Positions 52,304-61,003 of a DNA stretch of 64,000 nucleotides are shown here, one piece after another. The position numbers and the translations under genes were made by a program. Below the pieces are notes generated by a model. That model was not told the DNA's origin. It ran no database searches and saw nothing but the letters and a program-made list of their open reading frames with translations. Where the stretch lies: assembly GCA_022447585.1 (NCBI GenBank), contig JAKVAR010000009.1, forward strand, positions 741,133 to 805,132, given 5' to 3'. The DNA is from Crocinitomicaceae bacterium. Lineage in GTDB: Bacteria; Bacteroidota; Bacteroidia; Flavobacteriales_D; Crocinitomicaceae. How positions within the stretch are numbered: the stretch's first letter is position 1; the number at the start of each line of letters is the position of its first letter.

Positions 52304-54295
52304 TTACTTGTCTGAAGTAACTACTAACCTTTTAGTGATTGAGTTAGAATTAACCGTAAAAGTTACAGTGTAATTCCCAGATGCTAAACCAGAAACATCT
52401 ATTGCGTCATTATTTGAAATTGACTCTTTGTGATAAACAACTTGTCCGTTTGTGTTTATTATAGAAAGACCATTCGCTGTTGAACCATCAAATGAAACTT
52501 TAATATAGTCTGACGATGGATTTGGATAAACTTTTACATTCAACAACTGCTCTTCTGAAATATGTGCCGTTCCAGGAAGTAAAACCTTATCAATAACATG
52601 AACCACACCATTATCAGAAGTAACATCTGCCAAAGTAACATTTGCATCATTCACCATAACACCTCCTGCTACAGTAATAATTACATCTGACCCCTCTAAA
52701 GTTGGAACATTTCCGTTTGATAAACTAGATGCCACATTGACACTACCTAAAACATGATACAAAAGCACATCTGCTAGATTTGGAAGCGCTAAAACCCCAG
52801 CCAAGTCAGTTCCTAAATTTGCTGCTAAATTATCAAAAGCAGCATCAGTAGGAGCAAATACAGTATATGTTCCTAAAGGATCTGTTAGAGCAGGCAATAA
52901 TTCTGCTTTAACAACAGCTGCCGTTAAAGAAGTAAATCCATTGTCTATCGCAACATCTACAACCGTTTCGTACGGTAAAATAACACCATCAATAGCGTGA
53001 ACCGTACCGTTATCAGCACCTACATCTGCCAATGTCACTTTCGCTTGATTTGCATATACAGCTCCCATTGAAGTTTTTGTCATCTTAATTGTATTGTCTG
53101 TATTTAAAGCATCAACAATATCTCCATTTGTAATTGCACCAGAAGCTACTTCAGCACCTAATACGTGGTAAAGGAGAATATCAGAAAGATTTGGAAGTGC
53201 CAGTAAACCAGAGATATCTGTACCTAAAGCAGTGGCTAAATCATCAAAAGCTTGATCAGAAGGAGCGAATACAGTGTATGTACCAAATGGATCTTGCAAA
53301 GCAGGTAATAATTCCGCCTTAACAACAGCTGCCGTTAGAGAAGTAAATCCATTATCTATAGCAATATCAACAACTGTTTCATTTGACAAAATAACAGCAT
53401 CGAGAGCGTGAACTGTACCATTATCAGCACCCACATCTGCCAATGTCACTTTCGCTTGATTTGCATATACAGCTCCCATTGAAGTTTTTGTCATCTTAAT
53501 AGTATTGTCTGTATTTAAAGCATCAACAATATCTCCATTCGTAATTGCAGCAGAAGCGACTTCAGCACCTAACACATGGTAAAGGAGAATATCAGAAAGA
53601 TTTGGAAGTGCTAATAAGCCAGAGATATCTGTACCTAAAGCCGTAGCTAAGTTATCAAAAGCTAGATCAGAAGGAGCAAATACAGTATATGTTGCAAATG
53701 GGTCCTGTAAAGCAGGCAATAGTTCAGCTTTAACAACAGCCGCTGTTAATGAATTGAAGCTATTATCGATAGCAACATCAACAACTGTTTCATTCGACAG
53801 AATAACAGCATCAATCGAGTGAACCACGCCATTGTCAGCAGTCAAATCTGCCGTCTCAACTTGAGCATGATTAGCATAAACTGCACCGGCAGAAGTTTTA
53901 GTTAATTTAATTGTATTCGCCGTATTTAGAGGAGTTACAATATCGCCATTTGTAATGCTAGCAGATGAAGCAGTTACACCCAAAACGTGATATAATAAAA
54001 TATCCGATAGATTTGGAAGAGCGAGTAGCCCCGTGATGTTAGTACCTAGGTCAGCAGCAAGATCGTCAAATGCATCGTTGTCTGGCGCAAAAACGGTTAA
54101 ACTTGCTGAAGAATTTTGAAGTGCCGACTCTAAACCAGCTGTTGTGATTGCAGCAGTCAAAGATGTATGATCCGCACTTTGAGATATAATGTCATCATAA
54201 ACGTTAGTTTGTGACATTGCACTCAATGAAGTAAAAAGCACGAAGGCGGTACCTCCGATTTTTTTGATAGTCGAGTTGAATAAAGTTGATTTCAT
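52304..54295 (-). CDS. Secreted four-fasciclin-domain protein with T9SS sorting domain
   Basis: 663 aa. Signal peptide about 1-28 (ending LSAMSQ). Four FAS1 domains follow at about 33-165, 170-302, 307-439 and 444-575. Each has the H1/H2 motifs, such as TVFAPSDLAFD and ILLYHVLG with TVHALDAVIL. Domains 2 and 3 are nearly identical (unit 137 residues). The end (about 583-663), VKVYPNPSSDYIKVSF through GLASGNYTVTF and KRLVVTSDK, is a type A T9SS C-terminal sorting domain, so the protein should be exported and anchored by PorU. FAS1 proteins mediate adhesion. The promoter is unusual (see separate entry). Confidence 0.95.
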   Translation of the reverse strand: MKSTLFNSTIKKIGGTAFVLFTSLSAMSQTNVYDDIISQSADHTSLTAAITTAGLESALQNSSASLTVFAPDNDAFDDLAADLGTNITGLLALPNLSDILLYHVLGVTASSASITNGDIVTPLNTANTIKLTKTSAGAVYANHAQVETADLTADNGVVHSIDAVILSNETVVDVAIDNSFNSLTAAVVKAELLPALQDPFATYTVFAPSDLAFDNLATALGTDISGLLALPNLSDILLYHVLGAEVASAAITNGDIVDALNTDNTIKMTKTSMGAVYANQAKVTLADVGADNGTVHALDAVILSNETVVDIAIDNGFTSLTAAVVKAELLPALQDPFGTYTVFAPSDQAFDDLATALGTDISGLLALPNLSDILLYHVLGAEVASGAITNGDIVDALNTDNTIKMTKTSMGAVYANQAKVTLADVGADNGTVHAIDGVILPYETVVDVAIDNGFTSLTAAVVKAELLPALTDPLGTYTVFAPTDAAFDNLAANLGTDLAGVLALPNLADVLLYHVLGSVNVASSLSNGNVPTLEGSDVIITVAGGVMVNDANVTLADVTSDNGVVHVIDKVLLPGTAHISEEQLLNVKVYPNPSSDYIKVSFDGSTANGLSIINTNGQVVYHKESISNNDAIDVSGLASGNYTVTFTVNSNSITKRLVVTSDK
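53022..53138. repeat. Repeat copy A in the FAS1 gene
   Basis: Almost identical to 53433-53549, offset 411 bases (137 codons), with runs of more than 60 identical bases. It marks a recent duplication of one FAS1 domain. Confidence 0.88.
53433..53549. repeat. Repeat copy B in the FAS1 gene
   Basis: Partner of 53022-53138; the two whole domains they belong to are also similar, at roughly nine bases in ten by eye. Confidence 0.88.
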
Positions 54296-54311
54296 AAATT
54301 AATATTTTTTT

Positions 54312-54387
54312 GTTTAACTATTGAAACGTTTCGTTAAACAAACATACATCATTTTGTTTAACATATGCAAATTTATATTAAACAAAA
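54312..54387. promoter_or_regulatory. Nested inverted repeats in the FAS1 gene promoter
   Basis: GTTTAAC (54312-54318) and GTTAAAC (54333-54339) flank the perfect palindrome GAAACGTTTC (54323-54332). A second pair, TTTTGTTTAA (54352-54361) and TTAAACAAAA (54378-54387), encloses a minus-strand -7 box TAAATTTG (54368-54375). The four half-sites share GTTTAA(C), suggesting an operator for one DNA-binding protein. It lies 16-93 bases before the FAS1 ATG at 54295. Confidence 0.65.
54368..54375 (-). promoter_or_regulatory. Promoter -7 box for the FAS1 gene
   Basis: Minus-strand TAAATTTG, 72 bases before the ATG, sitting between two arms of an inverted repeat. No TTTG at the -33 distance, consistent with regulated use. 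Confidence 0.5.
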
Positions 54388-54482
54388 GTTTGATTTGAAA
54401 AAGATATGAAATACAATTCCCAATAAAAATGGGTGATAGAGAGAGAAAAAAAATAATTTATTTTTCGATCAATTAAGAATAT

Positions 54483-54510
54483 AAAAAAAGAGGCTTTGAT
54501 ATAAAGCCTC
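54483..54510 (-). terminator. Minus-strand terminator with no annotated upstream gene
   Basis: Perfect stem GAGGCTTT / AAAGCCTC, loop GATAT; a run of seven A on the left gives a T-run only on the minus strand. It lies 1 kb beyond the end of dnaE and 188 bases before the FAS1 start codon. Confidence 0.8.
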
Positions 54511-54517
54511 CCTTCTC

Positions 54518-54616
54518 TTAACCTGTAAGTGTTAATAATTGATCCGTGAATATATAAACGCTAATCACACCAAAAAGTTTCACTTTTTCTGAAAATTTAC
54601 TTTTCGCAATTAACAT
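54518..54616 (-). CDS. Candidate small protein (32 aa) or small RNA gene
   Basis: Minus-strand ATG at 54616 opens MLIAKSKFSEKVKLFGVISV then 12 more residues to TAA, eight bases before the terminator at 54483-54510. A TTG (54658-54656) and AACTTTTG (54633-54626, one mismatch to TAnnTTTG) form a possible promoter with spacer 22. The transcript would be about 140 nt. Whether the product is the peptide or the RNA is not decided. Confidence 0.4.
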   Translation of the reverse strand: MLIAKSKFSEKVKLFGVISVYIFTDQLLTLTG

Positions 54617-54668
54617 TTTCGCTTTCAAAAGTTTTTTACCCCATCATTTTCAGCACAATAAACCAAAT

Positions 54669-54676
54669 TAAATTTG
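54669..54676 (+). promoter_or_regulatory. Promoter -7 box of the SirB1-like gene
   Basis: TAAATTTG, a full match to TAnnTTTG, ends five bases before the TTG start codon at 54682. Confidence 0.55.
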
Positions 54677-54681
54677 CATTA

Positions 54682-55566
54682 TTGAAAACAGCTAAATCTA
54701 TACAAGCCCTTATTCGTTTATGCGAGGATCCTGATGAAGAAATATATGGACATGTGCGGGACAAACTGATCAGTCATGGAACTGCAGCCATACCATTTTT
54801 AGAAGCCAGTTGGGAACAAGAAGATTATGGGTTATTATTTCAATCTCGTATAGAAGACTTAATTCATGACATTCAGTTTCAAGCCGTAAAGGACGATTTA
54901 GCTGAATGGATTAAGAATCCGAACAAAGATTTATTATCTGGGGCTCTCCTTATTTGTCGCTACCAATACCCGAACTTTGATGAAGAAAAGGCAAAATCAG
55001 ACATTGAATCTATAAAAAATGATATTTGGTTAGAATTAAATAATCGTCAGACTGCATATGAGAAGGTGAAAATTTTCAATAATGTTTTCTACGGTAAACA
55101 TGGTTTCTCAGGTAATTCAAAGGATTACAATTCTCCTATGAATTCATATTTAAATACTGTATTAGAAACACGAAAGGGAAATCCATTGAGTTTATGCATT
55201 ATCTATTCAGTAATAGCACAATCACTTGAAATGCCTATTTATGGTGTCAACCTTCCTAACCATTTTGTATTAACATATTTGGATGAAGACAATATCAATC
55301 CATACATCAAAGCTGAAAACAAACATGGAGGCTTGTTCTACATCAACGCATTTTCAAAAGGTGGAATCTTTGATGAAGCGCAAATTGACGAATTTCTGAA
55401 AGGATTGAACCAACCTAGAGCACGTCAATTTTATGAACCTTGCTCTAACTCAGCAATCATTATTCGCATGCTTACCAATCTAATATCTTCATTTCAACAA
55501 TCTGGAAGTGCAGAAAGGGTTAAAGAGTTAATAGAATTAAGAGCCCTATTTGATATCAAATTCTAA
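54682..55566 (+). CDS. SirB1/transglutaminase-like protein
   Basis: 294 aa with no ATG; the start is TTG at 54682, directly behind the -7 box. N-terminal alpha-helical region (about 1-120), then a SirB1-type transglutaminase-like core: RKGNPLSLCIIYSVIAQSLEMPIYGVNLPNHFVL (about 165-197), in which the Cys near 171 and His near 194 fit the family triad. The C-terminus has the FYEPCSNSAIIIRMLTNL region. Related to YchA/SirB1, of unknown function. Overlaps the end of dnaE by 21 bases tail-to-tail. Confidence 0.85.
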   Translation: MKTAKSIQALIRLCEDPDEEIYGHVRDKLISHGTAAIPFLEASWEQEDYGLLFQSRIEDLIHDIQFQAVKDDLAEWIKNPNKDLLSGALLICRYQYPNFDEEKAKSDIESIKNDIWLELNNRQTAYEKVKIFNNVFYGKHGFSGNSKDYNSPMNSYLNTVLETRKGNPLSLCIIYSVIAQSLEMPIYGVNLPNHFVLTYLDEDNINPYIKAENKHGGLFYINAFSKGGIFDEAQIDEFLKGLNQPRARQFYEPCSNSAIIIRMLTNLISSFQQSGSAERVKELIELRALFDIKF

Positions 55567-58500
55567 ATCAAATTCCTGAAGTTTCTTAAACAACGTATTA
55601 TTCAAATCTACTTTCATGGTTTTTGAAGGCATTCTTACTTCTATTCCATCCAACGGATCAAAAACAGTAAAGTGAACATCAGCAGTTCCTTCATGCTCGT
55701 TGAATAAATTATAAAGATCTGACACCATAATTTGAGTCAATGCTTTTGAAGAAACTTTCAAATGAACTCCATTAGCGCGAGTCTCCTTTAAATTAGTTAA
55801 TAAGTCAATCGAATGAATTACAAATTCTAATTCAGATCGTCTTGGAGGTACTTCTATTCTACCTTTAATAGAAACGAAGGTTCCCGGATTCAAGAAATGC
55901 TTATATTTCAAATAGTTTTCTCTCCAAAGAAAAATTTTATTTGAATCACCATAATCCTCTAAAAGCATTGTTCCAAAAGGATCTCCCTTGCGTGTAAAGC
56001 GATGTTCACCTTCTGTAATAATTGCAGCAATTAAAACATCTTTCCCTCTGTTTTCCTCAAGATTATTTAGCATTTCAACACCTCCTGTACAGAACGCATC
56101 AATTTCCATTTTAAAATCATCTAACGGGTGACCAGAAATAAATACTCCTACAACCTCTTTCTCTTTATTCAGCGTATAAATATTCCCCCATTCTTCCGCT
56201 TCAGGAATAATCGGTTCAGGAAGTGTTGTTCCTGTATCTTCGCCAAACAAAGAAGCTTGACTAGAATTTTCACTATCCTGGAAACCAGAACCAAAACGAA
56301 CTACATTTTCAAGAAAAGAACGACCATTACTGTCCTCTTTAAAGTATTGAGCTCTATGCACATTTCCAAATGAATCAAATCCACCAGCATAAGCTAAACT
56401 TTCAAAAGCTTTCTTACTGCAAACACGAAGATTAATTCTTTTCGCTAAATCGAATATATTAAGCAGCGGCCCATTTTCTGCTCTTTCGCTAATAATAGCT
56501 TCAACTGGGGCAGAACCAAGCCCTTTAATTGCTCCTAATCCAAACCGAATAGCTCCATTTTTATTTACGGTAAAATGGTAATTCGATTCATTAATATCTG
56601 GACCAAGAACCTCTAACCCCATGCGTTTGCACTCATCCATAAAGAATGTAACCTGCTTAATATCATTCATATTATTACTCAACACGGAAGCCATATACTC
56701 CGCTGGGTAATTTGCTTTTAAATAAGCAGTTTGATAGGCAATCCAGGCGTAGCAAGTTGAGTGAGACTTATTAAAGGCATACGATGCAAATGCCTCCCAA
56801 TCCTTCCAAATTTTCTCTAATGCATTAACATCATGACCATTTTCACCTCCTCTTTCAAGGAAAGTAGGCTTCATTTTATCTAGAATGTACTTTTGCTTCT
56901 TTCCCATTGCCTTACGCAGGGTATCCGCTTCACCCTTAGAAAACCCCGCAAGTTTTTGTGATAAAAGCATTACTTGCTCTTGGTACACCGTAATTCCATA
57001 TGTTTCCGCTAAATACTCTTCACAAGCATCAACATCATAAACAATCTCTTCTTCTCCGTGCGCACGCTTAATGAACGAAGGAATGTATTCCAGTGGCCCT
57101 GGCCTATACAGAGCATTCATGGCTATCAAATCCGCAAATACAGTTGGCTTAAGTTCCCTCATATATTTCTGCATACCCGGAGACTCATACTGAAAAATAC
57201 CTACCGTTTCACCTCTCTGGAACAACTCGTAGGTTGGAACATCATCAATAGGAAATTCATCTGGCACTAGATCTACATGGTGACGATCTTTTACATTTCG
57301 CACCGCATGTTTAATTAGCGTTAAGGTTTTCAGGCCTAAGAAATCCATCTTCAACAAGCCAGCATCCTCGGCAACTGAGTTATCGTATTGTGTACAATAC
57401 ATGTCAGAATCCTTTGCTAAAGCAACAGGGACAAACTTAGTAATATCGTCAGGCGTAATAATTACACCACAGGCATGAATCCCCGTATTTCGAACAGAAC
57501 CCTCTAATTGTCGAGCTTGATTTACCACCTGAGCAGACAGCCCAACACCTGTTGAAATTGACTTTAGCTCATTCGCTCGATTAATATCATCTTGATTATT
57601 CTTTAATTTATCTCTTAATGCAGGATCATCTAATCCGAACAACTTTCCTAAAGAAATATCCGGAATTAACTTGGCAATTCTATCTGCTTCTGACAATGGT
57701 AAGTCAAGTACCCGAGCAGTATCACGAATAGATGACTTCGCAGCCATAGTGCCGTAAGTAATAATTTGCGCCACTTGATTAGCCCCATACTTATCAATTA
57801 CCCAATCAATAACACGACCACGACCTTCATCATCGAAATCAATATCAATATCGGGCATGGAAATACGATCCGGATTCAAGAAACGCTCAAAAAGCAAATC
57901 GTATTTAATCGGATCAACATTGGTAATCTGCGTACAATAAGCAACAGCAGAACCTGCGGCTGATCCACGACCGGGCCCTACAGAAACTCCCATATCACGG
58001 GCAGCATGACAAAAATCCTGTACAATTAAGAAATAACCTGGGTAACCCGTACGTTCAATTGTAGCAAGCTCAAAATCTAGTCGTTCAGTAATCTCTTCAG
58101 TTAATTCGCCATAGCGCATTTTGGCACCTTCATAGGTCAAGTGACGTAAGAAATTATTCTCACCTCGTTTCCCGCCATCAACATCGTCTTGGGAATCTGT
58201 AAACTCTTCAGGAATATCATATGCAGGAAGAAGCACATCTCTCGCTAGACCATAATATTCAATCTTATCAACAATTTCATCAATAGATTTAATCGCTTCT
58301 GGCAAATCAAGGAACAACTCCTTCATCTCATCTTGAGATTTGAAGTAATACTCTTCATTATCTAAACCGTATCTAAATCCCCTACCACGGCCTTTCGGTG
58401 TTGACACAAGTTCATTATCCTTAACACACAATAAAACATCGTGCGCTTCGGCATCTTCTTTGTCTAAATAATATGTATTATTACTTGCAACCAACTTAAT

Positions 58501-59907
58501 CTCATGCTTTTCTGCCAATCGAATCAATGTTTCGTTCACACGGTCTTCATTCTCTTGGCCATGACGCATTATCTCCACATACAAATCATCTTTAAAAATG
58601 GATTTCCACCAAATCAAAGCTTCTTCCGCTTGTGTTTCGCCAACATTCAAAATTAAACTAGGAACTTCACCATATAAATTACCTGTAAGAACTATGATAT
58701 CCTCGCTGTACTTTTCAATTTCAGCTTTATCAACTCTAGGCACATAGTATTTCCCCTCCGTAAAGGCTGTTGACGCTAGTTTAATTAAATTGTGGTAACC
58801 ATTCTTATTTTTCGCTAAAAGAACAACTTGATAACCATTATCTTTTTGGGTTTTATCTCTTAAGTCTCTGCAAACATTAAATTCACAACCAATAATTGGC
58901 ATCATTTCGACACCTTCAACAGTTTCACCAGTCTCTTCTGCTTTTTTCTTTTTTTCCCTTAAAGCCTTGTTGTAATTTGTAACCTCTCTTTCGAAGTGAA
59001 ACGCAGCCATCATATTACCAGTATCAGTAATAGCAACAGCTCTCATATTGTTATCTGCCGCTTTCTTCACCAACCCCTTAACATCAATGGTAGATTCAAG
59101 GATTGAAAACTGTGTATGATTATGCAAGTGAGCAAACGAATAAGCTTCTAGCTCTCCTAATGCCGATGATTTATCAGCGTCAGAAATTACTGCAGACTTA
59201 CTCGCTTGTTTAAGTTTAGCACTCTCTTCTTTTAAGTTCAAATGTTTTAAACCGATCAATCCAATTGGAGCTGGATTGAAAGCTTGAAAATCTTCGATGT
59301 ATTTTTCTTCCTGCTGTAATTCCTCAGGTAAGAAAACACCACGTCTCATTAATTCAAAGAAACAACGCGTAGTTGCCTCAACATCGGCTGTGGCATTATG
59401 CGCTTCAGCGAATGGTTGATTAAAAAGGAATTCATGTAACTCCGTTAAGGTTGGAAGTTTAAAACGCCCCCCCCTACCGCCAGGAATCTTGCACAATCCC
59501 GCAGTTACTTCAGTACAAGTATCTAAGACATCCATATCATTCATGGGAGTTTCAATTCCCAATCTGTGATACTCACATCCCCATACGTTTAAATCGAATT
59601 TTACGTTCTGACCAACAACGAACTTTGCTTTACCTAATGCTTCGTTAAATTCATTCAAAACATCTGCAAGAGGAACACCTTGATCTTTAGCTAGTTCAGT
59701 AGAAATACCGTGAATTTGCTCTGAATCGAAAGGAATATTAAATCCATCCGGATCAATCAGGTAGTCTTTAGATTGAACAACCTCTCCCATTTCATTATGC
59801 AGCTGCCATGCAATTTGAATAACGCGGGGCCAGTTATCAGTATCAGTGATAGGTGCATTCCAACTCCTTGGTAATCCGGTTGTTTCAGTATCAAAAATAA
59901 TATACAT
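55546..59907 (-). CDS. dnaE: DNA polymerase III alpha subunit with built-in proofreading exonuclease
   Basis: 1453 aa. N-terminal DnaQ-like exonuclease (about 1-190) with ExoI FDTETTGLP, ExoII VGQNVKFDLNVW and ExoIII HNATADVEATTR. Next the PHP domain (about 255-520) HLHNHTQFSILEST, the polymerase palm with PDIDIDFDDEGRGRVI and GPGRGSAAGSAVAY, the helix-hairpin-helix region and an OB-fold end. The catalytic Asp pair is in DIDIDFDD. The exonuclease fused to alpha means the chromosome copy enzyme carries its own proofreader, a layout seen in Bacteroidota. A transglutaminase-like gene overlaps its end. Confidence 0.96.
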   Translation of the reverse strand: MYIIFDTETTGLPRSWNAPITDTDNWPRVIQIAWQLHNEMGEVVQSKDYLIDPDGFNIPFDSEQIHGISTELAKDQGVPLADVLNEFNEALGKAKFVVGQNVKFDLNVWGCEYHRLGIETPMNDMDVLDTCTEVTAGLCKIPGGRGGRFKLPTLTELHEFLFNQPFAEAHNATADVEATTRCFFELMRRGVFLPEELQQEEKYIEDFQAFNPAPIGLIGLKHLNLKEESAKLKQASKSAVISDADKSSALGELEAYSFAHLHNHTQFSILESTIDVKGLVKKAADNNMRAVAITDTGNMMAAFHFEREVTNYNKALREKKKKAEETGETVEGVEMMPIIGCEFNVCRDLRDKTQKDNGYQVVLLAKNKNGYHNLIKLASTAFTEGKYYVPRVDKAEIEKYSEDIIVLTGNLYGEVPSLILNVGETQAEEALIWWKSIFKDDLYVEIMRHGQENEDRVNETLIRLAEKHEIKLVASNNTYYLDKEDAEAHDVLLCVKDNELVSTPKGRGRGFRYGLDNEEYYFKSQDEMKELFLDLPEAIKSIDEIVDKIEYYGLARDVLLPAYDIPEEFTDSQDDVDGGKRGENNFLRHLTYEGAKMRYGELTEEITERLDFELATIERTGYPGYFLIVQDFCHAARDMGVSVGPGRGSAAGSAVAYCTQITNVDPIKYDLLFERFLNPDRISMPDIDIDFDDEGRGRVIDWVIDKYGANQVAQIITYGTMAAKSSIRDTARVLDLPLSEADRIAKLIPDISLGKLFGLDDPALRDKLKNNQDDINRANELKSISTGVGLSAQVVNQARQLEGSVRNTGIHACGVIITPDDITKFVPVALAKDSDMYCTQYDNSVAEDAGLLKMDFLGLKTLTLIKHAVRNVKDRHHVDLVPDEFPIDDVPTYELFQRGETVGIFQYESPGMQKYMRELKPTVFADLIAMNALYRPGPLEYIPSFIKRAHGEEEIVYDVDACEEYLAETYGITVYQEQVMLLSQKLAGFSKGEADTLRKAMGKKQKYILDKMKPTFLERGGENGHDVNALEKIWKDWEAFASYAFNKSHSTCYAWIAYQTAYLKANYPAEYMASVLSNNMNDIKQVTFFMDECKRMGLEVLGPDINESNYHFTVNKNGAIRFGLGAIKGLGSAPVEAIISERAENGPLLNIFDLAKRINLRVCSKKAFESLAYAGGFDSFGNVHRAQYFKEDSNGRSFLENVVRFGSGFQDSENSSQASLFGEDTGTTLPEPIIPEAEEWGNIYTLNKEKEVVGVFISGHPLDDFKMEIDAFCTGGVEMLNNLEENRGKDVLIAAIITEGEHRFTRKGDPFGTMLLEDYGDSNKIFLWRENYLKYKHFLNPGTFVSIKGRIEVPPRRSELEFVIHSIDLLTNLKETRANGVHLKVSSKALTQIMVSDLYNLFNEHEGTADVHFTVFDPLDGIEVRMPSKTMKVDLNNTLFKKLQEFDLEFDIK

Positions 59908-59993
59908 AGCTCTGCAAAATTCGAACGAATAAAATTACCTAAAAATGTAGACCTTTACGAAATGAAATATCAACAATTTAAAAGTCTTGTTCA

Positions 59994-60024
59994 CAAAAAA
60001 ACCGAATCAAAAATGACCCGGTTT
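59994..60024 (-). terminator. Terminator for the gene at 60064
   Basis: Arms AAACCG / CGGTTT with a 14-base loop. T-run (TTTTTTT) on the minus strand. Weaker than others. Confidence 0.5.
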
Positions 60025-60063
60025 CACTCTCCCCTCAGTTAATAATTGGTTAGAATTATTCTC

Positions 60064-60555
60064 TTACTCATATATCGCTAATAAATATGCTTTTACGAGC
60101 TCAACTTCTTCTTTAGATTCTAAACCATATTTCCTTCCAAACAATCCTTCTCGAATAAATATTTTGACTATGTCTTTTTCAGATTCTTTGCGCATACTTA
60201 ATCGTTCTTGTTTATACTTTTCACTTGTATACGAATGTGAATAATAACAAGCTCCACAAGAACTTCCTTCAACTTTATTTTTGGAAACACCCCAAACACC
60301 TTGATGAACTTCAAATGTTAGTTTTCTTTCTACTCCAGGAACCTGCACATCTTTAAATGTCCAAATGTACTTCTTGCGCTTAGTACGAGGAAGATTTGCA
60401 AATAAAGAATCAACAAATATATTAGACTCATCACCAACCATCTGGAAATTAGAATTCCCTCCAACCCTCATTTGAGTTAAGGCACCATCTTTATTGCATT
60501 GAGCATTGGCTGAGAATAAAAAAAATGAGAATAAAAAAAAGAATGTAGTTTTCAT
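60064..60555 (-). CDS. Exported protein of unknown function
   Basis: 163 aa with a signal peptide (KTTFFFLFSFFLFSANAQ). The mature domain has four Cys, including the pair in EGSSCGACYYSHS near 99-102, and many charged residues. It shows no known catalytic motif. Family not recognised. Confidence 0.72.
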   Translation of the reverse strand: MKTTFFFLFSFFLFSANAQCNKDGALTQMRVGGNSNFQMVGDESNIFVDSLFANLPRTKRKKYIWTFKDVQVPGVERKLTFEVHQGVWGVSKNKVEGSSCGACYYSHSYTSEKYKQERLSMRKESEKDIVKIFIREGLFGRKYGLESKEEVELVKAYLLAIYE

Positions 60556-60611
60556 AGAATTAAGTTTTGGTACAATTCTATAAGGAAGAAATTAGAATTC
60601 GTTACAGGAAA

Positions 60612-60943
60612 TCACTTTGAAACTAAAATCTTTCCTCTTGCAGTATTACCATTAAGATCTTTTACCATATAGAAATACAAACCATCATTACAGAAATTCA
60701 ATTTAACGTTTCTCGATTCTCCAGAAACATGCTGCAATAGCACATTTCTTCCATTCATATCGTAAATCGCTATATCTACAAATTGGCATTTCCCCATCTC
60801 AATTCGAATTCACCATTTGATGGGATAGGGCTAACCACAACGTCAAATTCTGTCAACTCCTCAACACCACCAGTAATTATTACGCACCCGAAATTGAGCA
60901 CAAATAGAATTATTGAAAATAATACGAATAACAATAGTTTGAT
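60612..60943 (-). pseudogene. Frameshifted, start-less T9SS minimal substrate
   Basis: Minus strand, three parts. A signal-like segment KLLLFVLFSIILFVLNFGC follows an ATC (60943) where ATG would be expected. Then VEELTEFDVVVSPIPSNGEFELRWGNANL, a typical start of a T9SS sorting domain, ends at TAG. The rest, VDIAIYDMNGRNVLLQHVSG through GLYFYMVKDLNGNTARGKILVSK, reads in a frame shifted by one base, entered by an ATG at 60797. The whole would be about 115 aa with practically no cargo between signal and sorting domain. Start-codon change plus frameshift point to decay. Confidence 0.75.
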
Positions 60944-61003
60944 GGTGGTTTAGAAAAAAATTGAGACGTTCTAATTTAAAAATTAGTTGAAACAAAACTA
61001 AAA

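Noticed and set aside
54308..54392. CRISPR-like repeat array upstream of the FAS1 gene
   Set aside because: Short inverted, not direct, repeats and no spacers of even size or cas genes.
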